Assembly (NCBI RefSeq): GCF_020781975.1
Contig: NZ_JAJGNI010000008.1
Coordinates: 148,006-212,005, forward strand
DNA length: 64,000 nt
Source of the DNA: Microbacterium schleiferi
GTDB lineage: Bacteria; Actinomycetota; Actinomycetes; Actinomycetales; Microbacteriaceae
Direction of reading: 5' to 3'
The stretch's first letter is position 1, and each line of letters begins with the position of its first letter. Made by a program: the position numbers and the translations under genes. A model generated the notes under the pieces. That model had not been told where the DNA came from and ran no database searches. It saw only the letters and a list, made by a program, of their open reading frames with translations. Below, in pieces: positions 54,839-64,000 of this stretch.

Positions 54839-56131
54839 ATGGGGGCAAGCCGCAAAGACCGCGCGATCGCGCGCCGGACGTTCCTCGGCTTCGCGGCGGT
54901 GTTCACCACGGCCGGCGTCGTCGGGACGATCACGACCGACAACGCCAAGGCCCGTGCCGCCTTCGATGAGGCACTCGCTGAGTGGGTAGCCTCCGGAGAA
55001 GCCGTCGACGAATCGGCATCCGCGTTCAGTGCCGCCCAGACGGATGCCATCGCTGCGGCGGCTGAGGCATCGACGGTCATCGAGGTCACGAACGCCGAGA
55101 TGCTGCAGGACTCAGCAACGCTCGACGCGCTGCGAGCGTCGTTGGATGCACTAGTCGCGGCGGGGCTGCTGACGATCGCCGCGCCGGGTGAGGTGACGGC
55201 TACGACAACCGCGCCCGACCCGCGCTCGACGCCAGACGTACCCGAAGGCCGAGAGGCGCAGCTCGCGCAGGCACAATCGCTCACCGAGGATACGGCCCTC
55301 CTGACGGAGACTGCCGACACATCTGAGCAGTCGACCTCGGAGCTTGAGGCCGCCACCACTGCGGCGTTGGCCGACATCGACGCCGTCGTTGCGTCGGCAG
55401 CAGCTCACGGCGCAGCGGTCGAGGTGCCGAGTCTTGCCTCGCAGGAGACCAAGGATGCGTACGCTGCCGCGGTCGCCGCGCTCGGCGACCCGGCGGCTGG
55501 TAGCGCGTCGCAGCGGATCGGGGCGTACCAGCAATCATGGACCGCGGTCCAAGACTCGCAAGCCGCAGCTGAGGCTGCGCAGGCGCGGGGCAACAGTGGC
55601 GGCGGGGACGACGGCGTTCAGCCCACGTACATCAACGGCATCCTGATCGTCAACAAGACCTATCGCCTCCCCAGCTGGTACGGGAACGGGCTCACCGGCG
55701 ACACGCTCGCCGCGTTCGAGCGGATGCGGGCGGAAGCGGCATCCGTGGGCCACAACCTCTGGATCGCGAGCGGGTTCCGCTCGTACGCGACGCAGGTCAA
55801 GGTCTACAACAGCTATGCGTCCCGCGACGGTTCGGCTGCCGCTGACCGCTATTCGGCGCGGCCCGGGCACAGCGAGCACCAGTCGGGCCTCGCGTTCGAT
55901 CTGAACACCATCACGGAAGCGTTCGGCTACACACCCGAGGGTCAATGGGTCGCCGCCAACGCGCACCGATTCGGTTTCATCGTGCGCTATCCGCAGGGCA
56001 AAGAGGGCGTGACCGGATACATCTGGGAGCCCTGGCACCTGCGCTACCTCGGCGTCGACACTGCCACGGCGGTGTACAACAGCGGGCTCTCGCTCGAAGA
56101 GTATCTGGGCATCACCTCGGTCTACGACTGA
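54839..56131 (+). CDS. Tat-exported D-Ala-D-Ala carboxypeptidase (M15B, VanY-like)
   Basis: A 430-residue exported cell-wall peptidase. The N-terminus has a twin-arginine motif (ARRTFLGFAAV) before a hydrophobic stretch, so the Tat route is likely. Residues 40-250 are an Ala/Glu/Thr-rich helical region, probably a coiled coil spacer. The last 170 residues are the M15B domain: SGFRSYATQ, GHSEHQSGLAFD with zinc His and Asp, and EPWHLRY with the catalytic Glu and His. It lies back to back with the GH3 glycosidase: both act on peptidoglycan, so co-regulation is plausible. Confidence 0.9.
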   Translation: MGASRKDRAIARRTFLGFAAVFTTAGVVGTITTDNAKARAAFDEALAEWVASGEAVDESASAFSAAQTDAIAAAAEASTVIEVTNAEMLQDSATLDALRASLDALVAAGLLTIAAPGEVTATTTAPDPRSTPDVPEGREAQLAQAQSLTEDTALLTETADTSEQSTSELEAATTAALADIDAVVASAAAHGAAVEVPSLASQETKDAYAAAVAALGDPAAGSASQRIGAYQQSWTAVQDSQAAAEAAQARGNSGGGDDGVQPTYINGILIVNKTYRLPSWYGNGLTGDTLAAFERMRAEAASVGHNLWIASGFRSYATQVKVYNSYASRDGSAAADRYSARPGHSEHQSGLAFDLNTITEAFGYTPEGQWVAANAHRFGFIVRYPQGKEGVTGYIWEPWHLRYLGVDTATAVYNSGLSLEEYLGITSVYD

Positions 56132-56181
56132 GCGCGTTTCGCCACCCCACCCGCCTATTCTGAGCGGCCTCCCAGAGGCAG

Positions 56182-56187
56182 TACGAT
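56182..56187 (+). promoter_or_regulatory. -10 hexamer of leaderless membrane protein gene
   Basis: TACGAT, 7 nt, ATG. Confidence 0.5.
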
Positions 56188-56194
56188 CTCGCTC

Positions 56195-56881
56195 ATGCCC
56201 GACTCTCCCGATGCGATCCCGGCATCCCGCCGATCGTTTCTCGACGATCTGCAACTGCTGATCGTCATCCTCCTCGGCGTCGTTTCGGTAGCGACTGCGT
56301 ACGTTTCTTTCCAAGCGGCGTTGTACGGCGGCCAACAAGCCGCCGCGTACTCGCGCGGCGGTGCAGCCCAGACCGAGGCCGAGTCGCTCTACCTCGAAGC
56401 CAACCAGCAGTACGTGCAGGATGCCGAGACCCTGACACGCCTCTTCGAGTATCAGATCGAGATGGGCAGCGCAGACCCGAACCTCGCTGCCACAGCATCG
56501 GAGAAGTACGACCAGTTGTACTTCACGAGCGTCTCAGACGACCTGGACGCCGCGATCACGAGGGCTCAGGCCGAGAACGAGGCAGACCCAACGACCTACA
56601 CCGATCCGCAGGGTTCAGAGGACTACCTTGAAGCGCTCTTCGGAGGATGGTCGGAGACGGATGCCGAGGCTGAAACTCTGCTCGCTCGAGGCGACGAAGC
56701 CAATCAGTACAGCGATCGATTGACGTTGAACACGGTCCTGATGGCGATCTCGCTCTTCCTCCTCGGTATCGCCGCGGTGATCCGAAACCGCCGCGCCCAG
56801 TGGGTCCTCATCGGCGTGAGCAGCGGCATCTTCCTGCTCGGCCTCGGACTGACGGTGATCATCCCCATCACCTGGTTCTAG
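56195..56881 (+). CDS. Membrane protein of unknown function
   Basis: A 228-residue protein with three predicted membrane helices: one near residues 22-40 (LLIVILLGVVSVATAYVSF) and two at the C-terminus (LMAISLFLLGIAAVI and WVLIGVSSGIFLLGLGLTV). Between them is about 120 residues of acidic helical sequence outside or inside the membrane. This shape resembles DUF4337-like proteins, but no clear family was seen. It is a single gene followed by a strong terminator. Confidence 0.7.
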   Translation: MPDSPDAIPASRRSFLDDLQLLIVILLGVVSVATAYVSFQAALYGGQQAAAYSRGGAAQTEAESLYLEANQQYVQDAETLTRLFEYQIEMGSADPNLAATASEKYDQLYFTSVSDDLDAAITRAQAENEADPTTYTDPQGSEDYLEALFGGWSETDAEAETLLARGDEANQYSDRLTLNTVLMAISLFLLGIAAVIRNRRAQWVLIGVSSGIFLLGLGLTVIIPITWF

Positions 56882-56905
56882 AGAAGGTGCTTCGGTCCCC
56901 CGTAT

Positions 56906-56946
56906 AAACGAAGAAGGGCGCCCACGCGGGGCGCCCTTCTTCGTTT
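56906..56946. terminator. Strong bidirectional terminator before tRNA-Ala
   Basis: A 17-bp perfect stem (AAACGAAGAAGGGCGCC and complement), plus one further C-G pair, around loop ACGCG. It lies between the membrane protein and tRNA-Ala, touching the tRNA CCA end on the minus strand. Confidence 0.9.
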
Positions 56947-57021
56947 GGTGGACCTGAGGGGACTCGAACCCCTGACCCCCTGCATGCCATGCAGGTGCGC
57001 TACCAGCTGCGCCACAGGCCC
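56946..57021 (-). tRNA. tRNA-Ala (anticodon GGC)
   Basis: A 76-nt cloverleaf with encoded CCA: acceptor GGGCCTG / CAGGTCC, D arm GGCGCAGCTGGTAGCGC, anticodon loop ATGGCAT with GGC, T arm CAGGG-TTCGAGT-CCCCT-like. It lies downstream of rsfS on the same strand. Confidence 0.95.
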
Positions 57022-57097
57022 GGATGCTGCCCCAAGAGGCAACTAGAACAGATTACTACATCGGCGAACGCCAGCCGAACCGATGCAGCATCCGCTC

Positions 57098-57475
57098 TCA
57101 GTCTGTGACAGCCTGCGCCGGTCGATCGATGGGGACGATCGGGCAGTCCTTCCAGAGGCGTTCCAGGCCGTAGAAGGCTCTCTCCTGCTCGTGGAACACG
57201 TGGACGACCAGATCACCGAAGTCCAGCAGTATCCACCGCGACTCTTGGCGCCCCTCGCGGCGCAGACGCTTGTGTCCTGCCTCCAGCAGCTTCTCTTCGA
57301 TCTCTTCGGCGATCGCCGCGACATTGCGTTCGCTGCGACCGGTCGCGAGCAGAAAGATATCGACGAGCGGGAGCGGCTCCGAGACATCCAGCGCCACGAG
57401 GTCCTCGGCACCCGTCGCCTCAGCCGCGGCAGCCGCGATCGCGAGCATCTGCTTCGACGTTTCAGTAGCCGTCAC
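57098..57475 (-). CDS. rsfS: Ribosomal silencing factor RsfS
   Basis: A 125-residue protein that binds L14 on the 50S subunit and blocks joining under poor nutrition. It matches the family with ALDVSEPLPLVDIFLLATG, RSERNVAAIAEEIEE and WILLDFGDLVVHVFHEQERAFYGLERLW. The GTG at 57475 is the start. The nadD-(membrane protein)-rsfS order is common in actinobacteria. Confidence 0.95.
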   Translation of the reverse strand: MTATETSKQMLAIAAAAAEATGAEDLVALDVSEPLPLVDIFLLATGRSERNVAAIAEEIEEKLLEAGHKRLRREGRQESRWILLDFGDLVVHVFHEQERAFYGLERLWKDCPIVPIDRPAQAVTD

Positions 57476-57521
57476 GCGCGCGCTCCCGTGCTCGCGTAAC
57501 CCAACGAACCGGCGCAGCGCG

Positions 57522-58571
57522 TCACGAGAACACCCCTGTCGCGAAGGCGAGGATCAGGACGCCCACCAGAGCCAGCGCCAGAACGCCTGCGGTAATGGCG
57601 AGGGTCAGCATGAGCCGCGAGCCCTTCTCAGGCGCAGGGGGCTTGATGATCTCAGCCGTCGTCTTCACCGTACTGATCGCTGCGCTGGCGGCGATCGGCG
57701 TCGGCGACGAGTGCTGCGGGATTTCCCCGTCGGCAAACGTGGCATCGATGTCAAAGCCCTCGGAGGTGCCGGGCATCTGCCCGGTCGTCGCGAAAAGGTC
57801 GGGCAGTGCCAGGCTGCCGGTGACGAGCACCTCGCCTGTGGCGTTGACGGGGGCCGTGATGCCCTGCGGCGGGGAATCCGTAACGATCAGCGCGCTGCCG
57901 GTGCCGGTCGAGCCCGCGCTGGGACGCGAGATGAGCTGGTCGAAACTCGGTCGCGGGTCGGGCTCTGTCGCCACGCCAGCGAGCAGTGCCGATCCGAGCT
58001 GCGGGCTCACCGTGCCGCGCTCCGCAGGTTCGCCCGACGCGAGTCCGGCCGCGGCCTGGGAGATCGGATGCTCCTCCGGCGATACCGGCGGAACCGAGAC
58101 GAAGGGCACACGGTGGTCACCGTCAGGATTGTTGACGGCGAGAGCGTCAGTGTTGCCGGTACGCTCCCGGGCGCGCCGGCGGGTCAGAGGAGCCCCGTCA
58201 GGATCGGGAGTTGGCTCTGACGGGCTAGGGCCCGAACCCTGGCCTTTATCAGCCACGGCTGGCGACTCCTCCGCCGGAGCCGGTGCGGGCTCTCTCGAGG
58301 GGTCAACCGATCCCCCGGATGCCGCGGGCTCGGCTGACTCACCGGTCTCGGACGCCTCATCGGCGGAGTCCGCCGTGGCAGGAGCCTGCCCGACGTCCTG
58401 ACGATCGTCGGCGTCGGACGGCGCCTTGGCCTCGTTCGCAGCTGTCGTCGCCTGGGCCGGCGGCATGATCGGCGTGCCCTCGGGCGTCAGGATCGGGGTT
58501 GCACCCGTGCTGCGGAGCTCCCGAAGCTGCCGACGCGTCAACGGCTGGTTCGGTTGCTGCTCATTCGTCAT
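57522..58571 (-). CDS. Proline/acidic-rich membrane-anchored protein between nadD and rsfS
   Basis: A 349-residue protein, largely low complexity: residues 1-310 are Ala/Pro/Glu/Thr/Ser-rich and probably disordered, and one membrane helix lies at the C-terminus ([27 protein letters not shown]). The N-terminus begins [16 protein letters not shown] and a second [11 protein letters not shown] appears in the middle, basic motifs that may touch nucleic acid or the membrane. No signal peptide is visible, so it is probably tail-anchored with the bulk in the cytosol. It overlaps nadD by 4 nt. Function unknown. Confidence 0.75.
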   Translation of the reverse strand: MTNEQQPNQPLTRRQLRELRSTGATPILTPEGTPIMPPAQATTAANEAKAPSDADDRQDVGQAPATADSADEASETGESAEPAASGGSVDPSREPAPAPAEESPAVADKGQGSGPSPSEPTPDPDGAPLTRRRARERTGNTDALAVNNPDGDHRVPFVSVPPVSPEEHPISQAAAGLASGEPAERGTVSPQLGSALLAGVATEPDPRPSFDQLISRPSAGSTGTGSALIVTDSPPQGITAPVNATGEVLVTGSLALPDLFATTGQMPGTSEGFDIDATFADGEIPQHSSPTPIAASAAISTVKTTAEIIKPPAPEKGSRLMLTLAITAGVLALALVGVLILAFATGVFS

Positions 58572-59164
58572 TCGTTGCTCCGATACAGATGGTGCTTCGC
58601 AATGTATTGGACGACTCCGTCAGGGACCAGGTACCACACGGGGTGTCCCCCGCGAACCCGTCCTCGACAGTCCGTCGACGAGATCGCCAGCGCGGGGATC
58701 TCTAGTTGGCTTACGTCCTCGACAGGGAGCCCGTCAGTGTTCAAGACGTGGCCGGGTCGTGAGACGGCGACAAAGTGCGCCAACTCCCACAGTTCATCAT
58801 GATTTCTCCAGCTGAGGATCTGCGCAATCGCATCCGCGCCGGTAATGAAGTACAAATCCGCGTCGGGATTGAGTCGCTGCACGTCACGGAGAGTATCGAT
58901 CGTGTAGGTCGGGCCGTCTCGATCGATATCGACACGGCTGACCGAGAAGCTGGGGTTGGATGCCGTCGCGATCACCGTCATGAGATACCGATGCTCGGAC
59001 TCCGTGACGTCGCTTTTCTGCCAGGGCTGTCCGGTGGGAACGAACACCACCTCGTCCAGCCCGAAGGAGTCGGCAACTTCGCTTGCCGCGACCAGGTGCC
59101 CGTGGTGGATGGGATCGAACGTCCCGCCCATCACCCCGATTCGGCGTGCTCGTGCTGCCGACAT
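58568..59164 (-). CDS. nadD: Nicotinate-nucleotide adenylyltransferase
   Basis: Makes deamido-NAD from nicotinate mononucleotide and ATP, 198 residues. The nucleotidyltransferase motif [11 protein letters not shown] is at 13-23, and the second motif is [14 protein letters not shown] (usually ISSTxIR). It lies in the obgE-proB-proA-nadD-rsfS order. Confidence 0.95.
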   Translation of the reverse strand: MSAARARRIGVMGGTFDPIHHGHLVAASEVADSFGLDEVVFVPTGQPWQKSDVTESEHRYLMTVIATASNPSFSVSRVDIDRDGPTYTIDTLRDVQRLNPDADLYFITGADAIAQILSWRNHDELWELAHFVAVSRPGHVLNTDGLPVEDVSQLEIPALAISSTDCRGRVRGGHPVWYLVPDGVVQYIAKHHLYRSNE

Positions 59165-59171
59165 CGGATGC

Positions 59172-59396
59172 CTAGTGGCCGTGCCCCGATCGCTGCAGCT
59201 CAGCCGCGTGGGTCTTTGCGTAAGCCTCAGCCTTGTGCGCGTGACGGTTCGCGACGTTGCGATACGACGCAGTCACAAGCGCCAAGAGCCCGAAGACAGC
59301 CAGGGCGATGATCCCGAAGATGACGGTCTCCAATGCCACGTTGCCGTGGTGCTCCGACTCTTCTGCGGCGAAGGCGAGAAGCGAGACGAGGGTCAT
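59172..59396 (-). CDS. Small membrane protein, unknown function
   Basis: A 74-residue protein with one central helix ([19 protein letters not shown]), a short acidic N-terminal segment with EESEHHG and a His-rich C-terminus ending SGHGH, which could bind metal. GGAG before the ATG supports translation. It sits between proA and nadD in this lineage. No family recognised. Confidence 0.7.
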   Translation of the reverse strand: MTLVSLLAFAAEESEHHGNVALETVIFGIIALAVFGLLALVTASYRNVANRHAHKAEAYAKTHAAELQRSGHGH

Positions 59397-59447
59397 TGAA
59401 ACTCCGTTCGTGGCTGCGGCGACAGGTGCGCGTATCCAGCTTAGCTC

Positions 59448-60728
59448 TCAGCCGCGCACCTGACCGGCACCGCGCACCAGCCACTTCGTGCTCGTCAGTT
59501 CAGGGAGCCCCATAGGACCCCGGGCATGGAGCTTCTGGGTCGAGATCCCGACCTCGGCGCCGAAGCCGAACTCGCCCCCGTCCGTGAACCGCGTCGACGA
59601 GTTGACCATGACCACCGCAGAGTCCACCTCCGCGAGGAAGCGCTCAGCAGCCGCGGGATCCTCGGTGATAATCGATTCGGTGTGCTGCGAGGAGTATGTG
59701 CGGATGTGCTCGAGCGCGGCATCCAGGTCGTCAACGACACGGATGGCGACGTCGAGGCTCAGGTACTCCGTTGCCCAGTCCTCCGGTGTGGCCGGGACTA
59801 CTCCTTCGGCTCGTGCCGACACGTCGACGTCACCGTGCACGGTCACGCCGGCTGCGTGGAGAGCCGCCACCAGGTCGGGAACGAGCCGGTCAGCGGCACC
59901 ACGGTGCACCAGCACCGTCTCCACAGCGTTACAGACGCTCGGCCGCTGTGCCTTGGCGTTGACGACGATATCCAGTGCCCAATCGGCGCGCGCGCTCTCA
60001 TCGAGAACGATGTGAACGAGTCCGGCTCCGGTCTCGATGACCGGCACGGTCGATTCGGTAACAACCGTCTCGATGAGTTGGGCACTGCCCCGCGGCACGA
60101 GCACATCGATCAGGCCACGAGCCTGCATCATGGCCCGTGCGCCGTCGCGGCCGAAGTCATCCACGGTCTGGATCGCCTCGGCATCAACACCGACGCTCTC
60201 GAGGGCAGCCCGCATGCTCGCGATGAGCGCCCGGTTACTGTTCTCGGCGGCAGAGCCGCCGCGCAACACCACGGCGTTGCCAGAGCGCAGCGCAAGCGCA
60301 GCAATGTCGACAGTCACGTTGGGGCGCGCTTCGTAGATGGATCCGACCACACCGAACGGCACCGCCACCTTGGTCAGCGACAGGCCATTCTCGAGCCGAC
60401 GCTCCTCGAGCACTCGACCGACCGGGTCCGGAAGCTCGGCGACCTCGCGCACCGCTGCGGCCAGCGCCGCGACCCGCACAGGGTCGAGGCGGAGCCGGTC
60501 CTGGAGCGCCTCCGAGAGCCCAGTGTCGCGGCCCCGTTGCAGGTCGGCCGCGTTCGCCTCGACGATCCGATCGGTGTCGGCTTCCAGACGCGCCGCAACG
60601 GCATTCAGCATGTCGCTCTTGCGCTGCGTGGAGAGCAGGCCCACCGTGCGCGCAGCGCTCTTGGCGTGCTGCATCCGCTCCCGAGCGCCGGTGACGGCAT
60701 CCGTCGGTGACATCAGCGTGGTTGACAT
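59448..60728 (-). CDS. proA: Gamma-glutamyl phosphate reductase
   Basis: Second step of proline synthesis: reduces glutamyl phosphate to the semialdehyde. At 426 residues it has NLSLTKVAVPFGVVG-like GLSLTKVAVPFGVVGSIYEARP, the active Cys in RPSVCNAVETVL, and GGEFGFGAEVGIST. The ATG at 60728 lies 7 nt after TAGGCT, whose TAG is the proB stop, so it has its own leaderless-type promoter besides the proB transcript. Confidence 0.95.
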   Translation of the reverse strand: MSTTLMSPTDAVTGARERMQHAKSAARTVGLLSTQRKSDMLNAVAARLEADTDRIVEANAADLQRGRDTGLSEALQDRLRLDPVRVAALAAAVREVAELPDPVGRVLEERRLENGLSLTKVAVPFGVVGSIYEARPNVTVDIAALALRSGNAVVLRGGSAAENSNRALIASMRAALESVGVDAEAIQTVDDFGRDGARAMMQARGLIDVLVPRGSAQLIETVVTESTVPVIETGAGLVHIVLDESARADWALDIVVNAKAQRPSVCNAVETVLVHRGAADRLVPDLVAALHAAGVTVHGDVDVSARAEGVVPATPEDWATEYLSLDVAIRVVDDLDAALEHIRTYSSQHTESIITEDPAAAERFLAEVDSAVVMVNSSTRFTDGGEFGFGAEVGISTQKLHARGPMGLPELTSTKWLVRGAGQVRG

Positions 60729-60738
60729 GATCGCCAGC

Positions 60739-63095
<2,357 letters not shown>

Positions 63096-63114
63096 TTATC
63101 GGGGCCGGATGACG

Positions 63115-63144
63115 GGAAGGGGCGAGCCGAAGCCCGCCCCTTCC
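63115..63144 (-). terminator. Hairpin between rpmA and obgE
   Basis: A 10-bp stem GGAAGGGGCG / CGCCCCTTCC with a 10-nt loop, in the 95-nt gap. It likely acts as a partial terminator, keeping ribosomal protein mRNA above obgE mRNA. Confidence 0.6.
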
Positions 63145-63166
63145 GAAAACTGATGTCAGCTGCAGA

Positions 63167-63424
63167 TCACTCCGCGGCGGCCACCACGTTGACGACCTTG
63201 CGGCCGCCCTTGGTGCCGAACTCGACAGCGCCGGCCGACAGCGCGAACAGCGTGTCGTCGCCGCCGCGACCAACGTTCGCGCCGGGGTGGAAGTGCGTGC
63301 CGCGCTGACGAACGAGGATCTCGCCGGCGTTGACGACCTGGCCGCCGAAACGCTTCACGCCCAGTCGCTGGGCGTTGGAGTCACGACCGTTACGGGTAGA
63401 GCTAGCGCCCTTTTTGTGTGCCAT
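63167..63424 (-). CDS. rpmA: 50S ribosomal protein L27
   Basis: An 85-residue ribosomal protein near the peptidyl-transferase centre. It begins [16 protein letters not shown] without the cleaved N-terminal extension of Firmicutes, then [23 protein letters not shown], the core family motif. It lies 19 nt after rplU. Confidence 0.98.
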   Translation of the reverse strand: MAHKKGASSTRNGRDSNAQRLGVKRFGGQVVNAGEILVRQRGTHFHPGANVGRGGDDTLFALSAGAVEFGTKGGRKVVNVVAAAE

Positions 63425-63443
63425 TGCTGCGCCTTCCTGGGAC

Positions 63444-63752
63444 TTACTTGATTCCGGTGACCTTGACGCGCGTGAGGTCCTGGCGGTGCCCCTGGCGCTT
63501 CTTGTAGCCGGTCTTGTTCTTGAACTTCTGAATGACGATCTTCGGACCGCGCTCTTCGCCGAGAACTTCGGCGGTCACGCTGACCTTGGAAAGCTTCGCA
63601 GCGTCGGTCGTGACGGTGTCGCCGTCCACGAGCAGCACGGCCGGAAGCTCGACCTTGTCGCCGATCTTGGCGGCGAGACGGTCGAGAACGACGATCGAGC
63701 CGACCGAAACCTTCTCCTGCCGGCCGCCGGCGCGCACTACTGCGTAAACCAC
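63444..63752 (-). CDS. rplU: 50S ribosomal protein L21
   Basis: A 102-residue ribosomal protein that binds 23S rRNA. It matches the family in [17 protein letters not shown] at the start and [24 protein letters not shown] at the end. It starts the rplU-rpmA-obgE transcript, behind a good promoter and a leader with two hairpins. Confidence 0.98.
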   Translation of the reverse strand: MVYAVVRAGGRQEKVSVGSIVVLDRLAAKIGDKVELPAVLLVDGDTVTTDAAKLSKVSVTAEVLGEERGPKIVIQKFKNKTGYKKRQGHRQDLTRVKVTGIK

Positions 63753-63883
63753 TTCACACCTGTTTCTTCTGGGAGCACAGCGCTCCGGTCTGTCTGAGGG
63801 GTCATCCGTAGGGGATGACCGCTGCGGTGCGGAACCGAGGCCCTGACGTGCCGCCGTCCGGAACGCGGCACACGACGCACCAA
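63753..63883 (-). other. 5' leader of rplU with two hairpins
   Basis: About 130 nt of leader on the minus strand. One hairpin pairs GGTCATCC with GGATGACC near 63800-63820; another pairs GTGCCGC with GCGGCAC at about 63848-63871. These may form a ribosomal protein autoregulation site, as known for rplU leaders in other phyla. Confidence 0.45.
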
Positions 63884-63889
63884 AGGAAT

Positions 63890-63919
63890 ACTTTACCCGA
63901 TGCGGCGGCGTAGTCGCAA
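63890..63919 (-). promoter_or_regulatory. rplU promoter
   Basis: TTGCGA (63914-63919) and TAAAGT (63890-63895) on the minus strand with an 18-bp spacer, the clearest two-part sigma-70-type promoter of the window. Transcription would begin near 63883. Confidence 0.7.
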
Positions 63920-63967
63920 AGCGGCGACTTGACTCATGTAAAAGGTCCGGGAACGGTGGCGTTTGCC

Positions 63968-64000
63968 TCAGATAGGAATGTCCGCGTAGTTCTCTGGCCG
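63968..64000 (-). CDS. C-terminal end of an upstream gene (perhaps an RNase E/G-type gene)
   Basis: The last ten codons read [10 protein letters not shown] followed by TGA on the minus strand. The frame is open to the window edge. In actinobacteria the gene before rplU is often rne, so that is a guess by position only; ten residues cannot prove it. Confidence 0.35.
   Translation of the reverse strand, partial: RPENYADIPI

Overview
This window is core chromosome of a high-GC actinobacterium, most likely a member of the Microbacteriaceae close to Microbacterium. That placement rests on gene order and protein character: glnA2 next to glnE, polyphosphate glucokinase, homodimeric pyruvate dehydrogenase E1 beside a PucR-type fasR and the fabD-fabH-acpP-fabF cluster followed by a DUF3145 gene, and hrcA-dnaJ-rsmE-HIT-phoH-ybeY-corC-era as one string. 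It is inference from the sequence; no database was searched. There are no phage genes, insertion sequences or CRISPR arrays. Coding density is high and almost every gene has a recognisable family.

Layout. 1-2.1 kb (-): glnE end piece, glnA2 and a small SPOR-like gene. 2.2-4.3 kb: ppgK (+), RNase P RNA (-), a zinc-ribbon coiled-coil gene and tRNA-Val (-). 4.4-12.1 kb (+): aceE, fasR, fabD, fabH, acpP, fabF, the acetyl-CoA to fatty acid block. 12.1-18.4 kb: a large secreted lipoprotein, DUF3145, a frameshifted flotillin gene, a duplicated tRNA-Met terminus, a DMT transporter, def and tRNA-Asn. 18.4-23.7 kb (-): an ABC ATPase and dusB-dgt-dnaG. 23.7-30.7 kb: glutathione peroxidase, gadB, recO-uppS, a TRIC-type channel, leuA with a leader peptide, and a lipoprotein. 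30.7-41.7 kb (-): lepA-DUF1990-hemW, then hrcA-dnaJ-rsmE-HIT-phoH-ybeY-corC-era behind a CIRCE element. 41.7-51 kb: hydrolase, rpsT, holA, comEC/comEA, leuS, pabB. 51-57 kb: dedA, App1-like, SRAP, a GH3 glycosidase, a Tat-exported M15 peptidase, a membrane protein, tRNA-Ala. 57-64 kb (-): rplU-rpmA-obgE-proB-proA-nadD-rsfS, with the last codons of an upstream gene at the edge.

The main signals beyond ordinary annotation are regulatory. (1) leuA has an unannotated 15-codon leader peptide (29945..29992, -) whose three consecutive CTT Leu codons are complementary to the leuA ribosome binding site, which suggests translational attenuation by leucine. (2) About 20 genes have a TAnnnT-like -10 hexamer exactly 6 or 7 nt before the start codon, the signature of leaderless mRNA. 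Some of these hexamers include the stop codon of the gene upstream, and several sit back to back as interlocking divergent promoters. (3) A flotillin/SPFH gene carries a one-base frameshift. (4) The 3' end of tRNA-Met and its terminator are duplicated exactly 150 bp away. (5) The zinc-ribbon gene starts one base after tRNA-Val, so tRNA processing would itself create a leaderless mRNA.

No stretch over 300 bases lacks a gene or RNA. The longest gaps (about 200-240 bases at 4257-4464, 14449-14687 and 16276-16518) are described below.
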